Part shown: positions 15,180 to 22,747 of the stretch, piece after piece
Layout of the letters: each line of letters opens with the position of its first letter
Numbering within the stretch: the first letter of the stretch is position 1
Assembly (NCBI GenBank): GCA_937899275.1
Contig: CALBPE010000026.1
Coordinates: 1-33,728, forward strand
Direction of reading: 5' to 3'
DNA length: 33,728 nt
Source of the DNA: an uncultured Chlamydiae bacterium
GTDB lineage: Bacteria; Chlamydiota; Chlamydiia; Chlamydiales; SM23-39
Position numbers and translations under genes: made by a program
Notes under the pieces: model-generated
What the model was told of the DNA's origin: nothing
The model's database searches: none
Seen by the model: only the letters and a program-made list of their open reading frames with translations

Positions 15180-15449
15180 ATGGCAAAACTCATTTTTGAA
15201 GATACCGGAGAAGAAGCCAATTTAGAAGATGGATCTTCGATTACAGAAGCTTGTGAAGAAGCAGGCGTACCTTTTGCTTGTACAGAAGGCGTTTGCGGAA
15301 CTTGCGTTATCGAGGTAAACGATCCCAAAGAGATGGAGAATCTTTCAGAGTTTACTGAAGCAGAGCAAGATTTTCTCGGAGACATGGAACACGAGCGCCT
15401 TGCATGCCAATGCAAAATCAAACAAGGCAAAGTAAAAATACGATTTTAA
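15180..15449 (+). CDS. [2Fe-2S] plant-type ferredoxin
   Basis: An 89-residue soluble electron carrier. The cluster ligands follow the plant-type spacing: Cys34, Cys39 and Cys42 in PFACTEGVCGTC, and the fourth at Cys76 in ERLACQC (Cys78 is a spare). The highly acidic surface suits docking to redox partners. Its exact partner is not visible. The A-type Fe-S carrier gene 17 bases downstream and the radical-SAM HemW nearby suggest service in Fe-S assembly or reduction. A Shine-Dalgarno is weak (AGGATG at 15169-15174). Confidence 0.92.
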   Translation: MAKLIFEDTGEEANLEDGSSITEACEEAGVPFACTEGVCGTCVIEVNDPKEMENLSEFTEAEQDFLGDMEHERLACQCKIKQGKVKIRF

Positions 15450-15466
15450 GGTAGAAAGTTCAGATT

Positions 15467-15829
15467 ATGGATCAAACAAGCACACAAAATCCTTCGATAA
15501 AACCTATAACGCTGACGCAAAAAGCAGCGAAAAAATTTCTCGAAATTTTAGAAGAGGAAGGAAAACAAGGCTACGGACTGCGATTAAAAGAGATGGCAGG
15601 TGGATGCTCCGGCTATAAGCATGTTCTTGATTTTTCTGCAGAAGCAAATAAAGATACCGATGCAGTTTTTACTTCAGAGGGCGTGGATATTCATGTAGAT
15701 AAAAATGAACTAACAAGGCTTGCTGGTGCATTGATTGACTATGTAGATGATTTGCAAAATCCTGGTTTTCGCGTGCGCAATCCAAACATCAAATCTTCCT
15801 GCGGCTGCGGCTCTTCGCATAGCTATTGA
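15467..15829 (+). CDS. A-type iron-sulfur carrier (HesB/IscA/ErpA family)
   Basis: A 120-residue carrier that receives Fe-S clusters from a scaffold and passes them to apoproteins. The three conserved cysteines are present: Cys47 in KEMAGGCSGYKH, and Cys112 and Cys114 in SSCGCGSS near the C-terminus. The core LTQKAAKKFLEIL and LIDYVDDLQNPGFRVRNPN match the family. IscA, ErpA and SufA cannot be told apart here, so no symbol is given. It follows ferredoxin by 17 bases with AAGGTAG as Shine-Dalgarno and is probably cotranscribed. A small stem GCATAG/CTATGC spans its stop codon, without a U-tract. Confidence 0.93.
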   Translation: MDQTSTQNPSIKPITLTQKAAKKFLEILEEEGKQGYGLRLKEMAGGCSGYKHVLDFSAEANKDTDAVFTSEGVDIHVDKNELTRLAGALIDYVDDLQNPGFRVRNPNIKSSCGCGSSHSY

Positions 15830-15983
15830 TCTATGCATATACTGTAGTCGCCTATAATCCATTCTTATATCTATGCCTTTAAGAATTATCTTACCGTATT
15901 TTCTAACTAAATCAGATAAAAACTGTTTCCAAAAAAAAGATCCCTGGGTTAAACAGACGAAATGTAGGGAGAAGTAAAACTAT

Positions 15984-16424
15984 ATGAATATCAAAAGCGA
16001 AAGACTAAAAAAATTAGAAGTAGAACTCGAAGATCTAGAGCAGTGGCTTAAACTCGGACTTGTCCCGAAAAAAGACATTGAAAAACATAAAGAAGAAATC
16101 CAGCTCATTCAAGAAAGAATTGAAGAAGAAAAAGAGCGCCTTCGCTTCCTCAAAGAAAATGGGGAAATTGATGAATATGTGATCCCCAAAAAGTCCCCTT
16201 CTAGGCAAATTTATCCCGACCCACATACGATGCCTGATATGGAAGTCGATATGACTGATGCGGGTCTTGATATGGAAACCGATCAATTTGAAACAGAAAC
16301 CTCTGAAACGCAAGCAGGAGATGAAGCAACTTTTGCAGACGATGAGGATGAAGAAGATCCGTTTTCCGATCGCAACCGCTGGAAGCGTGGGATCATGGAA
16401 GATCCCGATGCCGACAATTGGTGA
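15984..16424 (+). CDS. Acidic coiled-coil protein of unknown function
   Basis: Not recognised beyond its architecture. Of 146 residues, 1-62 form a strongly charged coiled coil (RLKKLEVELEDLEQWL, then EEIQLIQERIEEEKERLRFL). The rest is disordered and very acidic, with repeated M-E/D-T segments (DMEVDMTDAGLDMETD) and an EDEEDPF patch, ending in DPDADNW. It has no signal peptide or membrane helix. AGGGAGAAG lies at 15967-15975. The hemW start lies inside its last codons, with a 17-base overlap in another frame, so hemW translation probably depends on it. The 154-base gap before it contains TATAAT at 15853-15858, a possible -10 box lacking a clear -35. Confidence 0.7.
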   Translation: MNIKSERLKKLEVELEDLEQWLKLGLVPKKDIEKHKEEIQLIQERIEEEKERLRFLKENGEIDEYVIPKKSPSRQIYPDPHTMPDMEVDMTDAGLDMETDQFETETSETQAGDEATFADDEDEEDPFSDRNRWKRGIMEDPDADNW

Positions 16425-16864
16425 TCTTAGCCTATATTTTCATCTTCCTTTTTGCCGAAAAAAATGTCCTTATTGCGATTTTTATGTAGTAACGGATCCA
16501 TCTTTAAAAACATCTTTTCTCAAAGGGATCCTACAAGAGCTTTTTTTCTATTCTTCTCTACTGGAAAATAGCCGCCTTGTTTCTATTTATTTAGGAGGAG
16601 GTACTCCATCGGTTTTTCCCGAAGGGTGTGAAAAAATTTTGCAAGCTCTATCGCCTTTCATCGATCCCTCAGTTGAAATCACCTGTGAAGTCAACCCAGA
16701 AGATCTATCAGAAGAGCTTGTCAGCCGTTTAAAACAAGCTGGAGTCAATAGACTAAGTATTGGGGTCCAGTCGTTTCAAAGGCCCCTTCTTAACGTGATT
16801 AAAAGGCCTTTCCCTAGCGTTGAAGCAATTGAAAAGGCCCATAAGACTATCTCTAATTTATCGA
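16408..16864 (+). CDS. hemW: HemW (heme chaperone / HemN-like radical SAM), truncated at the palindrome axis
   Basis: Only the first 152 codons of a protein normally near 380 residues are present. The radical-SAM cluster motif is Cys16, Cys20, Cys23 (FCRKKCPYCDFY). The SAM-binding GGGTPS is at 63-68, EVNPEDL at 94-100 and the IGVQSFQ strand at 118-124. This family was long annotated as oxygen-independent coproporphyrinogen III oxidase, and HemW is now viewed as a heme-trafficking protein. The start is ATG 16408: it places SLYFHLPFC at the usual distance from the N-terminus and overlaps the preceding gene. Beyond the axis the frame runs into its own antisense strand and ends at 16953, adding a meaningless tail. 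Confidence 0.92.
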
Positions 16865-16868
16865 TCGA
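16861..16868. other. Palindrome axis: TCGATCGA
   Basis: The central eight bases are self-complementary and are flanked symmetrically by taaat/attta and onward to both ends. In frame they encode the start of the Ser-Ile-Asp expected in native HemW (family pattern SIDLI). The octamer therefore probably exists in the unduplicated gene, and the strand switch happened at it. Confidence 0.85.
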
Positions 16869-17321
16869 TAAATTAGAGATAGTCTTATGGGCCTTTTCAA
16901 TTGCTTCAACGCTAGGGAAAGGCCTTTTAATCACGTTAAGAAGGGGCCTTTGAAACGACTGGACCCCAATACTTAGTCTATTGACTCCAGCTTGTTTTAA
17001 ACGGCTGACAAGCTCTTCTGATAGATCTTCTGGGTTGACTTCACAGGTGATTTCAACTGAGGGATCGATGAAAGGCGATAGAGCTTGCAAAATTTTTTCA
17101 CACCCTTCGGGAAAAACCGATGGAGTACCTCCTCCTAAATAAATAGAAACAAGGCGGCTATTTTCCAGTAGAGAAGAATAGAAAAAAAGCTCTTGTAGGA
17201 TCCCTTTGAGAAAAGATGTTTTTAAAGATGGATCCGTTACTACATAAAAATCGCAATAAGGACATTTTTTTCGGCAAAAAGGAAGATGAAAATATAGGCT
17301 AAGATCACCAATTGTCGGCAT
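16865..17321 (-). CDS. hemW: HemW fragment, mirror copy
   Basis: The first 152 codons again, starting at ATG 17321 and meeting the other copy head-to-head at the axis. The reading frame continues past the axis to 16776 as an artificial chimera. Neither arm contains the remaining 60 percent of the gene, so no functional HemW is encoded in this window. Confidence 0.92.
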
Positions 17322-17745
17322 CGGGATCTTCCATGATCCCACGCTTCCAGCGGTTGCGATCGGAAAACGGATCTTCTTCATCCTCATCGTCTGCAAAAGT
17401 TGCTTCATCTCCTGCTTGCGTTTCAGAGGTTTCTGTTTCAAATTGATCGGTTTCCATATCAAGACCCGCATCAGTCATATCGACTTCCATATCAGGCATC
17501 GTATGTGGGTCGGGATAAATTTGCCTAGAAGGGGACTTTTTGGGGATCACATATTCATCAATTTCCCCATTTTCTTTGAGGAAGCGAAGGCGCTCTTTTT
17601 CTTCTTCAATTCTTTCTTGAATGAGCTGGATTTCTTCTTTATGTTTTTCAATGTCTTTTTTCGGGACAAGTCCGAGTTTAAGCCACTGCTCTAGATCTTC
17701 GAGTTCTACTTCTAATTTTTTTAGTCTTTCGCTTTTGATATTCAT
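17305..17745 (-). CDS. Acidic coiled-coil protein, mirror copy
   Basis: Identical in sequence to the protein at 15984-16424: an N-terminal coiled coil of about 62 residues and an acidic, disordered tail. Its last 17 bases overlap the start of the mirrored hemW fragment. Confidence 0.7.
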   Translation of the reverse strand: MNIKSERLKKLEVELEDLEQWLKLGLVPKKDIEKHKEEIQLIQERIEEEKERLRFLKENGEIDEYVIPKKSPSRQIYPDPHTMPDMEVDMTDAGLDMETDQFETETSETQAGDEATFADDEDEEDPFSDRNRWKRGIMEDPDADNW

Positions 17746-17899
17746 ATAGTTTTACTTCTCCCTACATTTCGTCTGTTTAACCCAGGGATCTTTTTTTTGG
17801 AAACAGTTTTTATCTGATTTAGTTAGAAAATACGGTAAGATAATTCTTAAAGGCATAGATATAAGAATGGATTATAGGCGACTACAGTATATGCATAGA

Positions 17900-18262
17900 T
17901 CAATAGCTATGCGAAGAGCCGCAGCCGCAGGAAGATTTGATGTTTGGATTGCGCACGCGAAAACCAGGATTTTGCAAATCATCTACATAGTCAATCAATG
18001 CACCAGCAAGCCTTGTTAGTTCATTTTTATCTACATGAATATCCACGCCCTCTGAAGTAAAAACTGCATCGGTATCTTTATTTGCTTCTGCAGAAAAATC
18101 AAGAACATGCTTATAGCCGGAGCATCCACCTGCCATCTCTTTTAATCGCAGTCCGTAGCCTTGTTTTCCTTCCTCTTCTAAAATTTCGAGAAATTTTTTC
18201 GCTGCTTTTTGCGTCAGCGTTATAGGTTTTATCGAAGGATTTTGTGTGCTTGTTTGATCCAT
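17900..18262 (-). CDS. A-type iron-sulfur carrier, mirror copy
   Basis: Same 120-residue HesB/IscA/ErpA protein as at 15467-15829, with Cys47, Cys112 and Cys114 conserved and no difference between the arms. It follows the mirrored ferredoxin by 17 bases. Confidence 0.93.
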   Translation of the reverse strand: MDQTSTQNPSIKPITLTQKAAKKFLEILEEEGKQGYGLRLKEMAGGCSGYKHVLDFSAEANKDTDAVFTSEGVDIHVDKNELTRLAGALIDYVDDLQNPGFRVRNPNIKSSCGCGSSHSY

Positions 18263-18279
18263 AATCTGAACTTTCTACC

Positions 18280-18549
18280 TTAAAATCGTATTTTTACTTT
18301 GCCTTGTTTGATTTTGCATTGGCATGCAAGGCGCTCGTGTTCCATGTCTCCGAGAAAATCTTGCTCTGCTTCAGTAAACTCTGAAAGATTCTCCATCTCT
18401 TTGGGATCGTTTACCTCGATAACGCAAGTTCCGCAAACGCCTTCTGTACAAGCAAAAGGTACGCCTGCTTCTTCACAAGCTTCTGTAATCGAAGATCCAT
18501 CTTCTAAATTGGCTTCTTCTCCGGTATCTTCAAAAATGAGTTTTGCCAT
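18280..18549 (-). CDS. [2Fe-2S] ferredoxin, mirror copy
   Basis: Same 89-residue plant-type ferredoxin as at 15180-15449, with ligands Cys34, Cys39, Cys42 and Cys76. The upstream inverted repeat is present at 18595-18636 in this arm. Confidence 0.92.
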   Translation of the reverse strand: MAKLIFEDTGEEANLEDGSSITEACEEAGVPFACTEGVCGTCVIEVNDPKEMENLSEFTEAEQDFLGDMEHERLACQCKIKQGKVKIRF

Positions 18550-18749
18550 AAATACATCCTAAATTAGATTTTAGAGAAGTTTCATGCTACCAACGTTAGA
18601 AGAAAATAGCAAGAAAGATGTCACAGGCCTTCTAACAAAGTCGTGTAGATCTGCTGGTTTTAGGATAGCTTTGTTGGAAAAAATTCCTTGTATTTAGACA
18701 AAAACCTAAGCGATTTACCAAAAGTAGAGCGCAAAGCCTCTTCCTTCAG

Positions 18750-19046
18750 GTGGAGGATGTAGAGCTCACCCAATTTCCTCCCATTGTTCAATTCAAAGTT
18801 CCCCCGCACCATACAAGCCAAATATGTCCCTGTTGCAATCACCAACCACCAAAAAATCGCAAAAGCCAATCTCGATTCGTATGTGAGAATTGTGAGCATA
18901 CGGCAAATGCCGACGATGTAGGAGCCATGAATAGTTTAGCCCGAGGACACCGGGTATTAGCCTGTGGAGTAGATTCGTTAGAATCTTCGGTGAAGCAGGA
19001 ACCAGCAGAAAGCAGCGATGCACACCTGCTCGTAAGTTGCGGTTAG
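18750..19046 (+). pseudogene. tnpB: tnpB C-terminal remnant, mirror copy
   Basis: Identical to the remnant at 14683-14979. On this strand the GTG at 18750 can be read directly, and the frame stays open upstream to the TAG at 18666-18668 without recognisable TnpB sequence. Zinc-ribbon cysteines and the NAD aspartate are retained. Confidence 0.85.
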
Positions 19047-19090
19047 CAACCTTTACGAATCTCCTTCCTTTAAGTGGGAGAGGATGTCAA
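18750..19090 (+). mobile_element. Degenerate IS200/IS605-type element, mirror copy
   Basis: The tnpB tail plus right end. In this orientation the terminal sequence reads GGGAGAGGATGTCAA, ending with TCAA at 19087-19090. The hairpin CGTAA...TTACG lies at 19031-19057. Directly downstream is the 3' end of the 52-aa gene in antisense. Confidence 0.8.
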
Positions 19091-19245
19091 TCGCTTAAAA
19101 GCGCTTTGGCAGATTCTTTTAAGGTGGCGATTCCATCAGTAAAGCCGCAGCGGACTAAAAGATCTTGTAGCTGGTCTAATTCGGTTTGGTAGTAATCGAG
19201 AAGGCTTTCTAAACGGGCTAATTTTTGCTGTTTTTTATTATACAT
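19087..19245 (-). CDS. 52-aa helical protein, mirror copy
   Basis: Same small protein as at 14484-14642. The stop codon again falls in the TTGA/TCAA end of the IS remnant (19087-19090). Confidence 0.6.
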   Translation of the reverse strand: MYNKKQQKLARLESLLDYYQTELDQLQDLLVRCGFTDGIATLKESAKALLSD

Positions 19246-19291
19246 AAACATACCTCGTAAAAGGTTAATAAACAGAATTCATCTTTTATTT

Positions 19292-19320
19292 ATTTTATAA
19301 TAAAAAACGTTAAAAGTCAA
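19292..19320 (-). promoter_or_regulatory. Promoter of the 52-aa gene, mirror copy
   Basis: TTGACT (19320-19315), 17 bases, TAAAAT (19297-19292), read on the minus strand. Confidence 0.65.
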
Positions 19321-19462
19321 TGAATATTAATTTTTATATTGTTTTAATAACAAAAACTGCATATTAAAATTAAATTTCTAGATTTATTAAAAATTCGCTG
19401 CAGAAATAGAGCTGTAATTTGTTTCATTTTGGCTGAAAAAACAGTTGGTATAGCAATTTTTC

Positions 19463-20050
19463 TTAAAAGGTTTTGCAAATATGCTGCAGCGCCTCTTGAA
19501 ATACCTTAACTAAAGGCTGATCAGCAGCTACACTAGCTACGATATGGGAAGGGTATTTTTTAATGATACCAGCTGTTTTTGTTTCATATTCTTCAAGTCG
19601 TTTTTTCAAAACCATGGGATCTTGATCATCGACTCTTTTCTGTTTTTTGGCTCTTCCTGCTATACGCTGAGCGAGGACTTGTTGATCTTTTACGTATAGA
19701 CAGATCACAAGGCGCACTGCAATAAAAGGCTGTAAAAGCTCCACTTGCCGCTCTGTTCTTGGAATACCGTCTAAGATCAAATAGTCCCGTTTTTTAGAAA
19801 GCAGGCGCAGCTTTTCCTCTTTTTCAAGATACTTTTTGACGCAAGATACCACTTCTTCATCTGGCATCAAAAGACCTTTTTTTGCCCTTTTTTGAAACTC
19901 TTGACCTAAAGAAGAGCGAGGACTAATGCTTCTAAGCACATCGCCAGATGAGATATGCTTTCCCCACCGCAGTAAAGAAAGCGTTTTGCCGATCGATCCT
20001 TTTCCTGAACCTGGAGGCCCTAAAAGGACTAAGGTAGAAAATCGATCCAT
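19463..20050 (-). CDS. adk: Short adenylate kinase-like protein, mirror copy
   Basis: Same 195-residue P-loop NMP kinase as at 13679-14266, with GPPGSGKG, SSGDVLR, DGIPRT and RVDD all intact and no LID insertion. No difference between the arms. Confidence 0.85.
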   Translation of the reverse strand: MDRFSTLVLLGPPGSGKGSIGKTLSLLRWGKHISSGDVLRSISPRSSLGQEFQKRAKKGLLMPDEEVVSCVKKYLEKEEKLRLLSKKRDYLILDGIPRTERQVELLQPFIAVRLVICLYVKDQQVLAQRIAGRAKKQKRVDDQDPMVLKKRLEEYETKTAGIIKKYPSHIVASVAADQPLVKVFQEALQHICKTF

Positions 20051-20113
20051 AGGCGCGCTCCGGCTTTTTTATTTACTATAGTCGATCTGGTTTTTCCGTC
20101 TATAAATAAAAAC

Positions 20114-20142
20114 TTTACATTTTCTTTAAAATAAGGTAAAAT
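20114..20142 (+). promoter_or_regulatory. Promoter of the 144-aa ORFan, mirror copy
   Basis: TTTACA (20114-20119), 17 bases, TAAAAT (20137-20142). The expected transcript start is near 20149, only a few bases before the first ATG, which favours the second ATG at 20160. Confidence 0.7.
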
Positions 20143-20159
20143 AGTATTAAAGGATGATT

Positions 20160-20594
20160 ATGCATATTACTACAAATATATCTTATCAAGGCAGTAATTA
20201 CCGCGTTACCGTGGAAGGTACAGGTAGCCCTTCTCGAGCAAAACACCATGAAGAATTGATTCAAACCATTGCTTTAGAGTCTTTTAAAAGAATATCAATG
20301 TACTATTCAGCTCCAATAAACAGATTAGAAATTGATTCTCCCGGTGTAAACGCTTTGCAAAGAAAGGCCCAAATCCTAGTAAATGGTAGATCTCTAAAGC
20401 AGTCTCCTAGACAAATTGCTGTTTCTTCTCAGTTTTTTAATTTACATAAATTTAGTCTTAAAAAACCTAATAAAAATAACTTAGGTAAAAATTCCTCTTT
20501 TGCCTATTTTACACTCCTTTCCTTGCTGCAGATCTTGCAGGCTAGGGTATTCCAAACAAAAGCTTGGATTCGGTCAGATATAACCCGTTTATAA
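20160..20594 (+). CDS. 144-aa ORFan, mirror copy
   Basis: Same unknown protein as at 13135-13569. In this orientation the leader reads AAAGG-ATG-ATT-ATG: the first ATG (20154) abuts the Shine-Dalgarno, and the second at 20160 is spaced normally. Confidence 0.65.
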   Translation: MHITTNISYQGSNYRVTVEGTGSPSRAKHHEELIQTIALESFKRISMYYSAPINRLEIDSPGVNALQRKAQILVNGRSLKQSPRQIAVSSQFFNLHKFSLKKPNKNNLGKNSSFAYFTLLSLLQILQARVFQTKAWIRSDITRL

Positions 20595-20635
20595 TATAAC
20601 TACGTATTTATTATTTAATTAATCGTAATAATTTA

Positions 20636-20664
20636 TTGACACTAATTGTAATTATAAATATAAT
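20636..20664 (+). promoter_or_regulatory. Perfect consensus promoter of the 394-aa gene, mirror copy
   Basis: TTGACA (20636-20641), 17-base spacer, TATAAT (20659-20664). ATG follows at 20687, with AAAGGGA at 20676-20682. Confidence 0.85.
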
Positions 20665-20686
20665 TTAGTTGAACTAAAGGGAATTT

Positions 20687-21871
20687 ATGGCTAGTGTCTT
20701 TCCAGCTCACTCCTTACAGAGACCCAGAGATTCTGAATCTAGAACTGGACTCTACACAATTTGGGAAACCCTTCCTACTACAGATATAGTAGGGGGATGC
20801 GCATCCATTGTATCTAGTGCACATAATATCGGCGCTAAGTATCGTCCAGTTTCCCGCCTATCGAAACGGGTATGCGGTAGCATACCTACTTCTATAAGCA
20901 AAGGCGCTTTAAATGTAGTCAATGGCGTTGGTAGCTTAGGAAGCTTAGGAACAGGAGCGAAACTCCTTGCAAAAGCGGGACAAGAAGCGGTCCAATCTGG
21001 GCAAGATGCGGATGTGGAAAGGGGCTCTTATAGCGCTATGACCGCTATATCGGGCGCATCTTTATTTATAGGCGGCGCGCTTTCTACTATTCAGGTGTGG
21101 GCTAAATTTATGAAAAACGCTGCTTTAGTCAAAGCGGTATCCCCTTTACTACCGTACGTGTTTTTGCCTTCTTCTATATCGGTTTTAATAGAAGGGCTTA
21201 TGCTACTGCGTCATACGACCTCTTTTCGACAAGACTATGGCGTAACTAGAGCTGAAGATTCGGCTACTTTACTACTAAGAATGCGCTATTTACACTCGTT
21301 TTTTACCGTATCTGAAGAAGAGTCGCAAGAGCTGGAGCAAGCTGTCAATAATGCAGAGTTAGATAAATTCCAAAAACAAATGGAGAAAGTACTGCAAGGA
21401 TCTTCGGGTATAACAGACTATGATGTTTGTAGTCATGCTCGTTGTAATACACAAGAAGCAGCGGTACTGAAAGACCAGCTTCTTAGAAGAAAAAAAGAAG
21501 CTTTGCAAAGACGAATAGGAGCGCTTTGTATGCAAGAAATAGAAAATGTGGATTTAGAAGCGCTCATCGGTAACTTGCAAAATGAGGGGGATATAAGGGC
21601 GCTTGCCAAAGCTAAAAAGCTGGACGCTTTGATCCGGAAAGAAAGTTACAAAAAAATGGTGCTTGCGACGTTTTTGATTTTAGCTGCATTAATTGGTATC
21701 GCATCTTTTATCATCGGCCTACTCATTAGTGGGGGGATGCTTCCTATGCTGATCGGACTTGCTTTAGGACTGCTCTGGCTTTTAATCGACTCAGATATGA
21801 TCAACTCTGCAGCTGAAAAAGTCTGGTCTTTATACGAGGGGCAACAGCCAGATGCTATAGAAAATGGGTAG
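20687..21871 (+). CDS. Unknown Inc-like membrane protein, mirror copy
   Basis: Same 394-residue protein as at 11858-13042: hydrophobic patches near 117-174 and paired membrane helices near 324-347 and 350-367. No difference between the arms. xerD starts 20 bases downstream. Confidence 0.75.
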   Translation: MASVFPAHSLQRPRDSESRTGLYTIWETLPTTDIVGGCASIVSSAHNIGAKYRPVSRLSKRVCGSIPTSISKGALNVVNGVGSLGSLGTGAKLLAKAGQEAVQSGQDADVERGSYSAMTAISGASLFIGGALSTIQVWAKFMKNAALVKAVSPLLPYVFLPSSISVLIEGLMLLRHTTSFRQDYGVTRAEDSATLLLRMRYLHSFFTVSEEESQELEQAVNNAELDKFQKQMEKVLQGSSGITDYDVCSHARCNTQEAAVLKDQLLRRKKEALQRRIGALCMQEIENVDLEALIGNLQNEGDIRALAKAKKLDALIRKESYKKMVLATFLILAALIGIASFIIGLLISGGMLPMLIGLALGLLWLLIDSDMINSAAEKVWSLYEGQQPDAIENG

Positions 21872-21891
21872 TATGTTATACCTTTTAAAGT

Positions 21892-22746
21892 ATGGAGCTT
21901 TTACAAGAATTTCATACGATGTTGGTCTTAAGAAAAGGCCTTTCTTCTCATAGCGTCGCTGCTTATGTGCGCGATGTAAAGCAGCTGCTATCTTTTTTAC
22001 AAAAACCTCCACATCTTTTAGGATCAATAGAAGAAAAAGACGTCACTGGGTATTTACAGCAAATGCATAGCCAGTACGCGCCTTCAAGTTTCTTTCGTAA
22101 AGTTGTGGCTATTAAGGCTTTTCTGTATTTTTTACATGAAAAGGACTTGATAGAAAAACCGTTATTCCAAGAGCTATCTGTACAAAAGCTTTCTCCTAAA
22201 GTACCTAATCTTTTGTCTGTAGATGAAGTAGATCGCCTTTTACATGCTCCAGATTCTTCTGGTTTTTTGGGAGCAAGAGATCGGGCAATACTGGAGCTTT
22301 TATATGCATCGGGCATGCGCGCATCGGAATGCGCAGCTTTACAGATCAAAAATCTACAAAAATCTGCAGTTCATGTGCAAGGTAAAGGGAAAAAAGAGCG
22401 CATGCTACCTCTTTTACCTAGAACCATTGATACCATCGATGCGTATCTTTTGCATAGACATGATTCAGAAAAAGCGCTTTTCATCAGTGAGAAAAAACAA
22501 CCCATTGATCGTATTGTAATTTACCGCATTGTCCGAAAGTATGCGAAAAAAATTGGGCTACAAGGAGCGATTTCTCCCCATACCCTTCGTCACTGTTATG
22601 CGACGCATTTACTGGAAAATGGCGCGGGGTTAAGGGTGATTCAAGAGCTTCTCGGTCATGAAGATATCAAGACAACCGATGTATATACCCATATCAGCGC
22701 TCATAAGCTCCAAGAGGAGTTTCATTTATTTCATCCAAGGCCGTAG
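21892..22746 (+). CDS. xerD: XerD-like tyrosine recombinase, mirror copy
   Basis: Same 284-residue recombinase as at 10983-11837 with the full catalytic set (Arg143, Lys165, His230, Arg233, His256, Tyr265). It converges on the mirrored RND gene with a one-base gap. Confidence 0.88.
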   Translation: MELLQEFHTMLVLRKGLSSHSVAAYVRDVKQLLSFLQKPPHLLGSIEEKDVTGYLQQMHSQYAPSSFFRKVVAIKAFLYFLHEKDLIEKPLFQELSVQKLSPKVPNLLSVDEVDRLLHAPDSSGFLGARDRAILELLYASGMRASECAALQIKNLQKSAVHVQGKGKKERMLPLLPRTIDTIDAYLLHRHDSEKALFISEKKQPIDRIVIYRIVRKYAKKIGLQGAISPHTLRHCYATHLLENGAGLRVIQELLGHEDIKTTDVYTHISAHKLQEEFHLFHPRP

Positions 22747-22747
22747 C

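Noticed and set aside
15817-15836. GCATAG/CTATGC hairpin at the end of the Fe-S carrier gene as a terminator
   Set aside because: The stem is only six pairs with no following T-tract, and it overlaps the stop codon.
16861-16868. Hairpin telomere or telomere-resolution site of a linear replicon at the axis
   Set aside because: The axis lies inside a conserved housekeeping gene cut after about 152 codons, with no protelomerase gene nearby. The only special feature is an 8-base self-complementary site. A fold-back explains it more simply.
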